Source of the DNA: a virus
Reading direction: 5' to 3' (one strand)
IMG/VR virus record: IMGVR_UViG_3300027971_002619
Location: 1 to 22,991 of that record
Length of the DNA stretch: 22,991 bases
In this document: piece after piece, positions 1 to 6,623 of the stretch
Position numbering within the stretch: the stretch's first letter is position 1
Layout: each line of letters starts with the position of its first letter
The notes under the pieces: model-generated
What the model was told of the DNA's origin: nothing
Databases searched by the model: none
Seen by the model: the letters and a program-made list of their open reading frames with translations, nothing else
Made by a program: the position numbers and the translations under genes

Positions 1-60
1 CGCAACCCCTAACAATCGCCGGAAGAACCTAATTTTTTTGCCACTTTGGCATGCCTTCAA

Positions 61-471
61 TCACTGCACCCGCACCGTTGTTCTCGCCTCATCGCCGTAC
101 GATTTCTCAACGACAAGCCGCTGCACCATGGTGTCATCCAGCCACACGATGAGAGCCAACGCATCAAGCACGCCCTTTGCGATGTTGTCGCAGTCAGGTC
201 GTGGTAGCTTCGGTGCTGTCGCCTTCACTCCACGCTTCGTCATGTGTGACTTTGGTCGTGCGAAGACAGCGTCAATCACAACGCTAACGCACTCTGTAGT
301 TGGCTCTGCGTCGCCCATCGCTTCTATCGCAGCCTGCGATATAGCGTTCCTGTAGTCATTGATCGGGTGCTTCTTCGGCGTGTACGCATGAGCGAACTTG
401 CCGCGTGTTGTGATGCGTGCCCGAGGCTGTGGCACTGGATCCCCTGGAACGCTGAACGTGATCGGCTTCAT
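61..471 (-). CDS. rusA: RusA-family Holliday junction resolvase
   Basis: A 136-residue protein of the size and layout of RusA crossover-junction endodeoxyribonucleases, metal-dependent dimers that cut four-way DNA junctions. The N-terminus has the basic PQPRARI segment. The acidic catalytic motif appears as PDCDNIAKGVLDAL (D93, D95), followed by WLDD (D112/D113) and a conserved lysine near residue 123 in VVEKSYG. In phages RusA resolves recombination or replication intermediates before packaging. It is the last recognisable gene of the leftward replication block, which fits that role. ATG start at 471. The family call is strong; the cleavage preference is not readable from sequence. Confidence 0.93.
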   Translation of the reverse strand: MKPITFSVPGDPVPQPRARITTRGKFAHAYTPKKHPINDYRNAISQAAIEAMGDAEPTTECVSVVIDAVFARPKSHMTKRGVKATAPKLPRPDCDNIAKGVLDALALIVWLDDTMVQRLVVEKSYGDEARTTVRVQ

Positions 472-492
472 GCACCGAGCATCGCAGCAGCG

Positions 493-699
493 TCAAGCAA
501 ACCAGTGCGACACGTTCAAGCACTCAAAGTGCCGCATCACCTGTCGCACGTAGTGCCCTTCGTGAATCTCATCCAGCACATACGCATGGATGACAAGTCC
601 ATTGGCAAGATAGAAAACCTCGACGCCCACTTGGACGGGCCGCAAAGCGCCGTCCAGTGGGCCGCCAAGGAACTCGACTGTTATCCATCCTCTCGCCAT
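493..699 (-). CDS. small phage protein with GGPLDG motif, unknown function
   Basis: A 68-residue protein. The open frame extends to 750, but the upstream part is Cys-rich and unlikely. I chose the ATG at 699, which starts MARGWITVEFLGGPLDG two bases after the stop of the upstream gene, consistent with translational coupling. The motif VEFxGGPLDGAxxxV near the N-terminus is typical of small conserved phage proteins of unknown function. The rest is a predicted beta-rich segment with no membrane span. I do not recognise a function. Confidence 0.7.
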   Translation of the reverse strand: MARGWITVEFLGGPLDGALRPVQVGVEVFYLANGLVIHAYVLDEIHEGHYVRQVMRHFECLNVSHWFA

Positions 700-701
700 G
701 T

Positions 702-1028
702 TCACTCGTAGCGAATGACAGCAAACCACGCACGGCGAACAGGAGACCACGCTACGCCTTTCTCAACGATGCGATAGCGTCCACGCATGGCGTCGGAATA
801 GAAACAACACGCACGTTCAGCAGCCAGAGGCGACGACGACGACATACCGATGCCCTCTCGCCTGCCTCCAGCAGTGCCGCAGTGACGCAACACGCCTGAT
901 CGTGCCATTGACTCAGCGTCCTGCTGGGCTGAAGTGATGTTCACACGTCTGGCGTGAATCACCACGCCGTCAGCCTGGGCCACAACGCCACAGAACGCCA
1001 GAGCCATCACCATTGCAATCCTTCGCAT
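702..1028 (-). CDS. small exported protein of unknown function
   Basis: A 108-residue protein with a signal-peptide-like N-terminus: MRRIAMVMALAFCGVV with a likely cut after AQA near residue 19. The mature part contains SAQQDAESMARSG, GGRREGIGMSSSS, a CCFY pair and a C-terminal AWFAVIRYE. It has a strong ribosome site (AAAGGA, 8 bases before the ATG at 1028). It lies between the HTH gene at 1409 and the GGPLDG gene. An exported protein inside a replication operon is unusual. It might act on the cell envelope, for example in superinfection control, but nothing in the sequence proves this. Confidence 0.75.
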   Translation of the reverse strand: MRRIAMVMALAFCGVVAQADGVVIHARRVNITSAQQDAESMARSGVLRHCGTAGGRREGIGMSSSSPLAAERACCFYSDAMRGRYRIVEKGVAWSPVRRAWFAVIRYE

Positions 1029-1094
1029 ATCGTCCGTCCTTTCGACAGTTGGAAAGCCGCTCCGTGCGGCTCTGGTTACACCGTAGACGGCGTG

Positions 1095-1409
1095 TCAAGC
1101 AATACCGTTGAATCGGTAGCCATCCCACGTATACCGAGGCACAGAGAACCGTTCCTCCTTCGGCGTCGCCACCACTCGCCGCGCTCGACACTCAGCCGCA
1201 CGCTCTGCAATCTGCTCTGGCGTCGGGTCATCCTCAAAGATTTCCCGCGTGCCCTTCTGGCGGTTCGGCAGCTTGTGCCGCGTCTTCAGCCTATGCACGT
1301 AAGACTGCGAACAGCCGAGGGCGGCGGCGATCTCCTGGTAGGAGTCGCCGCGCGCCCACAGCCGATGCAGTGTGGCCGCGCAGTAGTTCACCTCGCGTCC
1401 TTGCGGCAT
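1095..1409 (-). CDS. helix-turn-helix DNA-binding protein
   Basis: A 104-residue protein with an N-terminal helix-turn-helix: LHRLWARGDSYQEIAAALG then CSQSYVHRLKTRHKLP, roughly residues 14-46. The spacing resembles GcrA-like and sigma-region-4-like HTHs. The C-terminal half is charged and ends with a compact aromatic segment (VPRYTWDGYRFNG). The start codon lies one base beyond the dnaN stop (TGACATG), so it is almost certainly translationally coupled to the clamp gene. It is likely a phage regulator or a replication accessory factor. The target is unknown. Confidence 0.82.
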   Translation of the reverse strand: MPQGREVNYCAATLHRLWARGDSYQEIAAALGCSQSYVHRLKTRHKLPNRQKGTREIFEDDPTPEQIAERAAECRARRVVATPKEERFSVPRYTWDGYRFNGIA

Positions 1410-1410
1410 G

Positions 1411-2529
1411 TCAGTCCACCGCCAGTGGCATTATCACGCCCGTGTTGTCGCCGCATCGCAGGATCACCGCAGATTGTGCGTCAACGGCTTCGACTTCAAC
1501 TTCCGGCTCTGCTTCACTGTCGATGCCGCCCAGCCATTGCTGGACGAACAACGGGTCAAGCTTCACCGTCGCCTTGTCACCGGCTTCCACGACGTCGCAG
1601 GTGACGCTGGATTCGCCTTTCTCGGCAGACTGCCCGTGCAGCCAGATGCCGTCGCCGGAAAACACGAACTGCACGCCTTTGCTTTCCTCGCTGGTGACGA
1701 TGGCAGCCGCTCGAGTAGCCGCCAACAGATCCGCACGGCTGACCGTCGTGGCCTTGGCGTCACGTTCCGGCAGCGTGTCACGCCACCGAGGGTAGCGACC
1801 GTCAAGCAGACGAGCCGTGACGGTAGCGTTACCAACCGTGGCAACGATTTCACGCCCCGTTGACTCAAGCTGCACGCTGGCGTCACCAGCTGACGCAGCA
1901 AGCCGAGCGATGATTGCCATCGCACGAGCCGGGACGAGCGTCTGCGAGTCGTCCACCGCCAGGTCGTGCTCGCAGTTCACGCACGAGAGCCTTCGCCCGT
2001 CCGTGGCAACGAAAGTGACAACCTCGCCTTTGACTTCCACCAGCACCGCACCGAGAGCGTAGCGGCTTGACTCATCGTCCACGGCAAAGACGACGCCTTT
2101 GACGGCACGGCAGAACTGGTCAACCGGAAGCCGTGTGACCGGCTTCCCACCGTCCACGTTCCACGCCGGGTACTCGCCAGCGTCCTCAGTCGGCAGCGTC
2201 CATTCGCCACGACCGGCCTTGATGACGCACGACGACTCGTCAGGCGTGATCGTGATTTCATCGCCCGAGTGCGAGCCGAGGATTGCAGACAGTCTGTCCT
2301 TCGGCAGCAGCAGACTCACGTCGCTCGGAACCGTCTCAAGCGTCACGTCGATGCGGACATCGCCGTCACTCCCAGAAAGCACCCCGTCCGAAAGCAGCAC
2401 GTTCTGCAATACGGGCCGCACGCTTTTCGTTGGCACTGCTGCCGCCACGGCGTTCAGCGCCGCCTTGAGTGCTGGTGCCGACAGGGTCGTGCCAGCCCTT
2501 GTCTTCTTTCGTTCCTTCGTTGCTGTCAT
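1411..2529 (-). CDS. dnaN: DNA polymerase III beta sliding clamp (DnaN)
   Basis: A full-length beta clamp of 372 residues (bacterial DnaN is usually about 366-380). It has three clamp-fold repeats with recognisable landmarks: SVRPVLQNVLLS and DVRIDV in domain 1, FAVDDESSRYALGAVLVEV with VTFVATDGRRLS in domain 2, and ATVTARLLDGRYPRW and a final VIMPLAVD comparable to the MPM-type end of DnaN. The frame is open to 2604, but I chose the ATG at 2529, where AAAGGA lies 8 bases upstream. The clamp tethers polymerase to DNA. No polymerase gene is visible here, so it presumably loads on the host replisome or serves other clamp-binding partners. Confidence 0.93.
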   Translation of the reverse strand: MTATKERKKTRAGTTLSAPALKAALNAVAAAVPTKSVRPVLQNVLLSDGVLSGSDGDVRIDVTLETVPSDVSLLLPKDRLSAILGSHSGDEITITPDESSCVIKAGRGEWTLPTEDAGEYPAWNVDGGKPVTRLPVDQFCRAVKGVVFAVDDESSRYALGAVLVEVKGEVVTFVATDGRRLSCVNCEHDLAVDDSQTLVPARAMAIIARLAASAGDASVQLESTGREIVATVGNATVTARLLDGRYPRWRDTLPERDAKATTVSRADLLAATRAAAIVTSEESKGVQFVFSGDGIWLHGQSAEKGESSVTCDVVEAGDKATVKLDPLFVQQWLGGIDSEAEPEVEVEAVDAQSAVILRCGDNTGVIMPLAVD

Positions 2530-2635
2530 CCTTTGCATCCTTTCGTAGAGAACTTCCAACCAACACGCCGAGGGAAAACATTCCCGCAGCGATGATTTGT
2601 CCAACGGCGAGCATGGCGAGGTTTTCGGTGGTCAC
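2366..2635 (-). CDS. small membrane protein overlapping the start of dnaN
   Basis: The frame starts with GTG at 2635 inside the stop of the previous gene (GTGA overlap). It begins TTENLAMLAVGQIIAAGMF and continues SLGVLVGSSLRKD, a typical single membrane helix followed by basic residues. After about residue 35 the frame runs 164 bases into dnaN, and its low-complexity charged tail (about residues 35-89) may be a by-product of the overlap. I believe the N-terminal membrane segment is real because it fills the 106 bases before dnaN and is coupled. Function unknown. Confidence 0.55.
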   Translation of the reverse strand: MTTENLAMLAVGQIIAAGMFSLGVLVGSSLRKDAKDDSNEGTKEDKGWHDPVGTSTQGGAERRGGSSANEKRAARIAERAAFGRGAFWE

Positions 2636-2817
2636 AGCCCAACCTCCGTGCGCTCAATCACGCTTGCCAGCCTGATGCAACGGTCAAGCGTGACTTCAAG
2701 AGTCTTCGCAGCCGTCTCAAGCAGAATCCTGTCGTCGTCGCTGATGTCGTCGTCCCATGCACGATCCATGAGCGCCTGCACGACGTCGGACGGTGGCGGA
2801 AGGTGAACGAAGCTCAT
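2632..2817 (-). CDS. small acidic hypothetical protein
   Basis: A 61-residue protein (MSFVHLPPPSDVVQALMDR...). The middle is acidic and helical (WDDDISDDDRILLETAAKTLE). It starts within the stop codon of the LexA-like gene (ATGA at 2817) and its own stop overlaps the GTG of the next gene, so it is locked into the operon. No known domain is recognised. Confidence 0.65.
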   Translation of the reverse strand: MSFVHLPPPSDVVQALMDRAWDDDISDDDRILLETAAKTLEVTLDRCIRLASVIERTEVGL

Positions 2818-3056
2818 GCGTCACCGCCAATCACTCGGATGGTGCGAGCCTCTCCGTCCTGCCAAGTGATCCAGCCCTTACGCCGCATGGGCCGCAAGTG
2901 GCACATGACGCCGTTGGTCGTCCACCCAAATGCCTGGCCGATCTGGCGAATCGTCGGGCTGTACCCGTGGACGTTGATGTAGCCGGAAATCCAGTTGAGG
3001 ACGTCCTGCTGGCGTGGCGTTAGGGGCTGGCGTTCTGTTGCTGTTGCTGCTTCCAT
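2814..3056 (-). CDS. LexA-type winged-helix DNA-binding protein without peptidase domain
   Basis: An 80-residue protein that corresponds only to the N-terminal DNA-binding domain of LexA. It has LTPRQQDVLNWISGY, then YSPTIRQIGQAFGWTT (first two helices and turn), then NGVMCHLRPMRRKGWITW (recognition helix and wing). The usual LexA Ser/Lys self-cleavage domain is absent, so it cannot be inactivated by RecA-stimulated autoproteolysis. It starts 4 bases after the stop of the candidate initiator, very near the putative origin. Probable regulator of phage replication or lysogeny; the operator is unknown. Confidence 0.85.
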   Translation of the reverse strand: MEAATATERQPLTPRQQDVLNWISGYINVHGYSPTIRQIGQAFGWTTNGVMCHLRPMRRKGWITWQDGEARTIRVIGGDA

Positions 3057-3060
3057 GCGT

Positions 3061-3615
3061 CTACTCGCCTCCTAGAGCCCGTTCGGCAGGTTTCCTACCT
3101 GCCGAATCGGGCGGTGTGTCTTCATTGAATTCCCCATTGGTAAATTGGTTACCAATGGGAATTACTTGTAAGGGGCCACGTAGCGTGTGCGCGCCGTCCA
3201 CGCCTTGTGTACGCGCTGTCCACGCCTCGTGTGCGCTCTGTACACGCCTCGTGTACGGGGCGCTCACGCTACGTGTACAGGGTGTACACGCTACGTGTGC
3301 GCCCCCATCGGTGGGGATCACAAGCTCGTACACAGACCTGCCACCGCCAGTCGCCTTGTCAGCGAGCATCAAAACAGATGCGTCAAGCAGTTGGTGAATG
3401 CCCCGATGTACAGATGTCGGGCGTACCCCAAGGAATTTGGCGGCACCCCTGACGCTCATTCTGAGTGTGCACTTCTCGTAATCCGCGAAATGGAGTGCGT
3501 AGCACAGCATTAGACGCCCCTCGCTGCCGAGTGCGGCCATGCGCCCGCTTTCCAGAATCGCCCTGTGGCGACGCCGTAGCTCGCCTCTGGCGTTCTTTGC
3601 CTTTTCATCTGCCAT
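3061..3615 (-). CDS. winged-helix candidate replication initiator (lambda O-like arrangement)
   Basis: A 184-residue protein. I chose the ATG at 3615 (starts MADEKAKN), with GGAG 8 bases upstream and an 11-base overlap with the primase-helicase gene; the frame is open to 3702. Residues about 30-100 form a winged-helix-like unit (LMLCYALHFADYEKCTLRMS, then GAAKFLGVRPTSVHRGIHQL, then a basic GGGRSVYELVI strand). The C-terminal third has low-complexity Thr/Arg/Val/Ala composition because it is encoded by five 22-bp tandem repeats and an AT-rich palindrome. A DNA-binding N-terminus, iterons in its own gene and an adjacent helicase gene match lambda O. That function is inference. Confidence 0.72.
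   Translation of the reverse strand: MADEKAKNARGELRRRHRAILESGRMAALGSEGRLMLCYALHFADYEKCTLRMSVRGAAKFLGVRPTSVHRGIHQLLDASVLMLADKATGGGRSVYELVIPTDGGAHVACTPCTRSVSAPYTRRVQSAHEAWTARTQGVDGAHTLRGPLQVIPIGNQFTNGEFNEDTPPDSAGRKPAERALGGE
3121..3171. other. AT-rich segment beside the iterons, candidate DNA unwinding element
   Basis: A stretch clearly richer in A+T than its surroundings, including ATTGAATTCCCC, TAAATTGGTTA and GGGAATTACTTG. It sits immediately beside the tandem repeats at 3185-3294 and inside the C-terminal coding part of the candidate initiator. In lambda-type origins an AT-rich region next to the iterons is where the strands open. The assignment here rests on position and composition only. 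Confidence 0.5.
3133..3159. repeat. perfect 11-bp-arm palindrome in the AT-rich segment
   Basis: CCCATTGGTAA (3133-3143) and its exact reverse complement TTACCAATGGG (3149-3159) are separated by 5 bases. With one extra C on the left side the pairing continues outward through AATTCC/GGAATT. It is a protein-binding dyad or hairpin in the proposed origin. There is no T-run beside it, so it is not a simple terminator. Confidence 0.8.
3185..3294. repeat. five 22-bp dyad-symmetric tandem repeats (iterons), putative replication origin
   Basis: Five head-to-tail units start at 3185, 3207, 3229, 3251 and 3273, each exactly 22 bp, with a partial sixth from 3295. Each begins GTGTRC, carries TGTMCACG or a close variant in the middle and ends CYTY or CTAC. 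Several units are near-palindromes: unit 5 has GTGTAC and GTACAC around a 5-base centre. Since 22 is not a multiple of 3, the encoded peptide changes frame at each unit, which argues that the DNA rather than the peptide is selected. The units lie in the candidate initiator gene next to an AT-rich region, as in the lambda O-gene origin. Confidence 0.75.
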
Positions 3616-5428
3616 CCTTCGTGCTCCAAGCGGCGAAGTCGGCAATCTCGCCAACGGAGGTGTCTTCAAACGTCTGGAACTTCCCGTGGAACCAAAGCTC
3701 AACGTCGCGGCGCTCGCCCTGCCGCAGCTTCTTGCAGTGCCACAGCACTTTGATTTCGCCGTCTTGGCCTACTTCCTCGGTCCTCTGGCCGAAAAGGAAG
3801 TTGTCCACGTCAAAGTCGATCTGGTTTGACCCCTTCCCGATGTTGCCGATCTCGGTGTTGTGATCGACCCCCTTGGCGACGTTCGTCACCAGCAGCGTGG
3901 CGACGTTCATCGTGCTGGTGATTTCACGCAGCTTGAGCAGACACTCGTTGATTTCGCCTGTCTTGTCCGTGAAAGCCCGAGAACTACGCACAAGCTGGAG
4001 GTAGTCAACGACCAACAGTTTGATGCCGTCCTTTGCGACTGCCCGCTCAATCCTGTCAATGATCAGCGGAGGTTCAATCAGCTTGAGCCTGTCGCCAACG
4101 GCTGCGGCAAGAGCGGCAGCGTACTTGCGGGAATCGCCTTCCTTTCGGATGACGTCTTGAAGCGTCAGGCCAGCAGAGTTTCCTCCCCAGTGCGTCACGG
4201 CCCGCGCGGCCAAGGCGGCGCGTGTCATCTCGCCCAAGCACCAAGCCGCGTTCATGGTCTGGTCGTTAGAAAGGCAGGCAATCGCCAACTGGAGGGCTAG
4301 GGCAGACTTTCCAACGCCCGGTGCAGCTGCGACAGCAGTCATCTGCCCGAGGGGCAGACCACCGTCAAACAGCCTGTCTAGCGATGGAATGCCGGTCGGG
4401 ATCGCCGGCGTCTCCTCCTGCCGAATCCAATCTTCAATCGCGTCAACGAGGGTGGGGGATGGGCGGTCATCGACGGCGACAAGCGGGGCGCTCAGAGATG
4501 AAATTCGACCAAGCCGAACGCATGCCTCCCGCCTCAGTTGCGTTGACGGCGTTCCACTGTCGGAAACAGCCATGTAGACAAGCGTCCCGACGCCACTGCG
4601 AGAGTCAAACCTCGACCACCTGTCAAGGCACTCCTCACGGCTGAAATCGTGCCACTGGGAAGACCATGTAATCCAATCATCACGAAGAGACTCAGACGTC
4701 CCTTTGCATGCGTACCCAACAGCACGCCAATCGTCTCCGATGCTGGCCCTGTTTCTGCCGATGCTTTCTAGGCAAACACGAGCAAGCTCGATATCAAGCT
4801 CGACATCCGTCTCAAATGACTTTTCGCTGTGGAGCGTCGGCTCCTGCTTGGGGAAATACTGCCGTTCAAGCCATTCCATCGGCAGCGATATGTCGATTAC
4901 ATCGCCATCGCATATCGGGTTGCCAGTGAACGTGAACCATCTGTTTTCGCTGTACCGCTCAACGGCACCAATTCCGCCTGGGAGTTCGATCCGCGTGCGG
5001 CCTACGATGCGAGGTGATTTTCCGATGAAGTGCAGGCCCATGCCGGATGGCGTGAGTTCGCAGAAGGCACCAGAAAAGACATTGCACACGTCTGCCGCCC
5101 ACGGCTTGATCCACTGCTGCTCGTCATAGCAGTTGTCGAGGTCAACGCCGACGATGTCGTCCTCGTCGCTGAACACAAAGCCGACGCCCAGGCCGCCACG
5201 GTCGTTGGCTTCACGCATTACGGCATCAAAAGACCGCCACGCGGATGGGTCGTTGTAGTTCGTTCCGTAATCGCCGCCGGCACTGATGGGCACCTTGCGA
5301 GCTTTCTTGCCGTCGCCGTAGTCCATGTAGTCCCAGCAGATCCACCTTGGAATGTCACGCAGCGACTGCGGAATTGCACTCGGAGAGATCGGCGGCTCGG
5401 CTGTCCGCATTCTTTTTGAAGATGTCAT
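3605..5428 (-). CDS. primase-polymerase / PriCT / DnaB-type helicase fusion
   Basis: A 607-residue protein. The ATG at 5428 has AAGGA 7 bases upstream and lies in an ATGA overlap with the preceding gene. Residues about 25-175 look like an archaeo-eukaryotic primase (PrimPol) domain: GVDLDN with metal-binding D96/D98, SGMGLHF (H133) and ENRWFTFTGNP. Residues about 212-290 match a PriCT-2-type region (WRAVGYACKG, DRWSRFDSRSG). Residues about 345-595 are a RecA-fold DnaB-type helicase: TGIPSLDRLFDGGLP, Walker A APGVGKSA (369-376) and Walker B LLVVDYLQL (D475). It would unwind and prime phage DNA at the origin encoded in the next gene. Confidence 0.88.
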   Translation of the reverse strand: MTSSKRMRTAEPPISPSAIPQSLRDIPRWICWDYMDYGDGKKARKVPISAGGDYGTNYNDPSAWRSFDAVMREANDRGGLGVGFVFSDEDDIVGVDLDNCYDEQQWIKPWAADVCNVFSGAFCELTPSGMGLHFIGKSPRIVGRTRIELPGGIGAVERYSENRWFTFTGNPICDGDVIDISLPMEWLERQYFPKQEPTLHSEKSFETDVELDIELARVCLESIGRNRASIGDDWRAVGYACKGTSESLRDDWITWSSQWHDFSREECLDRWSRFDSRSGVGTLVYMAVSDSGTPSTQLRREACVRLGRISSLSAPLVAVDDRPSPTLVDAIEDWIRQEETPAIPTGIPSLDRLFDGGLPLGQMTAVAAAPGVGKSALALQLAIACLSNDQTMNAAWCLGEMTRAALAARAVTHWGGNSAGLTLQDVIRKEGDSRKYAAALAAAVGDRLKLIEPPLIIDRIERAVAKDGIKLLVVDYLQLVRSSRAFTDKTGEINECLLKLREITSTMNVATLLVTNVAKGVDHNTEIGNIGKGSNQIDFDVDNFLFGQRTEEVGQDGEIKVLWHCKKLRQGERRDVELWFHGKFQTFEDTSVGEIADFAAWSTKDGR

Positions 5429-6099
5429 CCGGCGTTCCTTTTCTTTGTCGCTCGCTCTTGAGCGTGGTGCTCGATGTGCCACTGCTGCGAAACGACGACA
5501 AGCGTCGCGTGCCTCTTGTGAAACTCCCGCCACGACTCACGCAGCGGGCCAGGGGCAAGCGTGTAGCCGCCGCCGTCAAACAAATCCATCAGCGGCAACT
5601 GCTCTGGCGTCGCGCCAACCTCACGGAGCCAGAGTTCCGCAATTGCTGAAAATGGCATGCCGTCGTGATGAACAACGGCATCGGCACCAACGGAACCGCA
5701 GCCGGCGATATAAGCCTCTTGCATCTGCTGCCTAATGGCTTCGCGCATGGCGTTAATGGCGACGCCCCGAGATGCAGGACGACCTCCACACATCTTGCTC
5801 CAGCCGATCATGTCTCTGGAGCCATCTCCGTATTGAAAAACTACGTGACGCCCAATCTGTCCATCGCGTGTAGATCGCAAGACGTTCCGAACGTAGGTGC
5901 TGGCAGGAATCCTTGAGCCATCACGAAGACGAACAAGCTCAACGAAAAAGGCAGCGTCGTCTACGGACATCTCTAACTCTTCTGCGCAGCCTTCAAAAAG
6001 GTATTTGTCGATGATCTCTCGACACCTCATGCGGAGCGATGTCGCGTTGGCGAAATACTCGCCGAGGATGTCGCACGCATATTCAGTTGTCTTTGCCAC
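5425..6099 (-). CDS. hypothetical protein upstream of the primase-helicase
   Basis: A 224-residue protein. I chose the GTG at 6099 (starts with KTTEYACDILGEYF after the initiator), preceded by AAAGGA at 6 bases. The open frame reaches 6267, but that extension is Arg/Ser-rich and overlaps another gene. It is mostly soluble and helical, with segments such as CREIIDKYLFEGCAEELEMS, LRDGSRIPASTYVRNVL, and a C-terminal FHKRHATLVVVSQQWHIEHH that is His-rich. It is translationally coupled to the primase-helicase (ATGA). It may be a replication accessory factor, but I do not recognise a family. Confidence 0.75.
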   Translation of the reverse strand: MAKTTEYACDILGEYFANATSLRMRCREIIDKYLFEGCAEELEMSVDDAAFFVELVRLRDGSRIPASTYVRNVLRSTRDGQIGRHVVFQYGDGSRDMIGWSKMCGGRPASRGVAINAMREAIRQQMQEAYIAGCGSVGADAVVHHDGMPFSAIAELWLREVGATPEQLPLMDLFDGGGYTLAPGPLRESWREFHKRHATLVVVSQQWHIEHHAQERATKKRNAG

Positions 6100-6131
6100 A
6101 GGCAGTCCTTTGCCTCTAGTCGCCGCCGTGC

Positions 6132-6452
6132 CTACCGAGCCGCCACCATCCACTCTCGCTCGCCTCGTCCACTCGCGCTGGTCACTACTCGCCCCGTCTG
6201 CACAATTCGCCCTTCGCGTTCCAGCTTTGCGAGACGCTTGCCGACTTGGTGCGGAAGAAGCCCGCATAGCTTTGCTATGCCACTGGCCCCCAACCGGCCT
6301 TCAAGAAGTGCAGCTACGATCTGCCGCTCGTGTCGCTCTGCCAGTGGCCCAGCATGGGCTGCGGCGTCGTGCGATGTCGCGGGGTCGGATTGACGGGCCG
6401 CTGCAAAGAGCGGCAGCGTGTTGATCGCGTCCTGTGTTGTCCTGAGCACCAT
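6132..6452 (-). CDS. winged-helix protein with phage DPATSHDAA motif
   Basis: A 106-residue protein with a strong ribosome site (GGAGG, 6 bases before the ATG at 6452). After an N-terminal LPLFAAARQSDPATSHDAAA motif, shared by many phage and prophage proteins, comes a winged-helix-like domain: ERHERQIVAALLEGRLGAS, then IAKLCGLLPHQVGKRLAKLE, then REGRIVQTGRVV. It probably binds DNA as a regulator in the early region. The specific target cannot be read. Confidence 0.8.
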   Translation of the reverse strand: MVLRTTQDAINTLPLFAAARQSDPATSHDAAAHAGPLAERHERQIVAALLEGRLGASGIAKLCGLLPHQVGKRLAKLEREGRIVQTGRVVTSASGRGEREWMVAAR

Positions 6453-6623
6453 CTGTCCCTCCGTGTGTATTGGCCCGGTTACGCCGGGCAGGCGGTCGCA
6501 TCACGTCATGTGGCGCGGAGAATTCGCTAACGCTGCGGCTGCACTGATACGACGCCTCTAGAGTGCCCCTGGCGGCCAATGGTGCTGTGAATTGCGGCAC
6601 CTGCGGCTATGGCGAGCCGGTCG
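6453..6623. other. 171-base gap between early genes
   Basis: No convincing gene here. One minus-strand frame starting at 6600 runs through it, but it has no ribosome site and becomes a shadow of the winged-helix gene below 6452. The ribosome site of that gene (GGAGG) is at the left edge. I see no clear terminator or sigma70 promoter. Confidence 0.4.

Noticed and set aside
31-54. Seven-codon frame MPKWQKN on the minus strand after RusA with an A7 run
   Set aside because: Too short; reading through the A7 run in another frame adds only seven more codons before a stop, so no frameshifted gene is supported.
3185-3294. Tandem repeats as a CRISPR array
   Set aside because: The 22-bp units are directly adjacent without spacers, they lie inside a coding frame, and no cas genes are near.
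6301-6600. 99-codon minus-strand frame starting at 6600
   Set aside because: No ribosome site; composition Arg/Ser/Cys-rich; most of it is a shadow of the DPATSH winged-helix gene.
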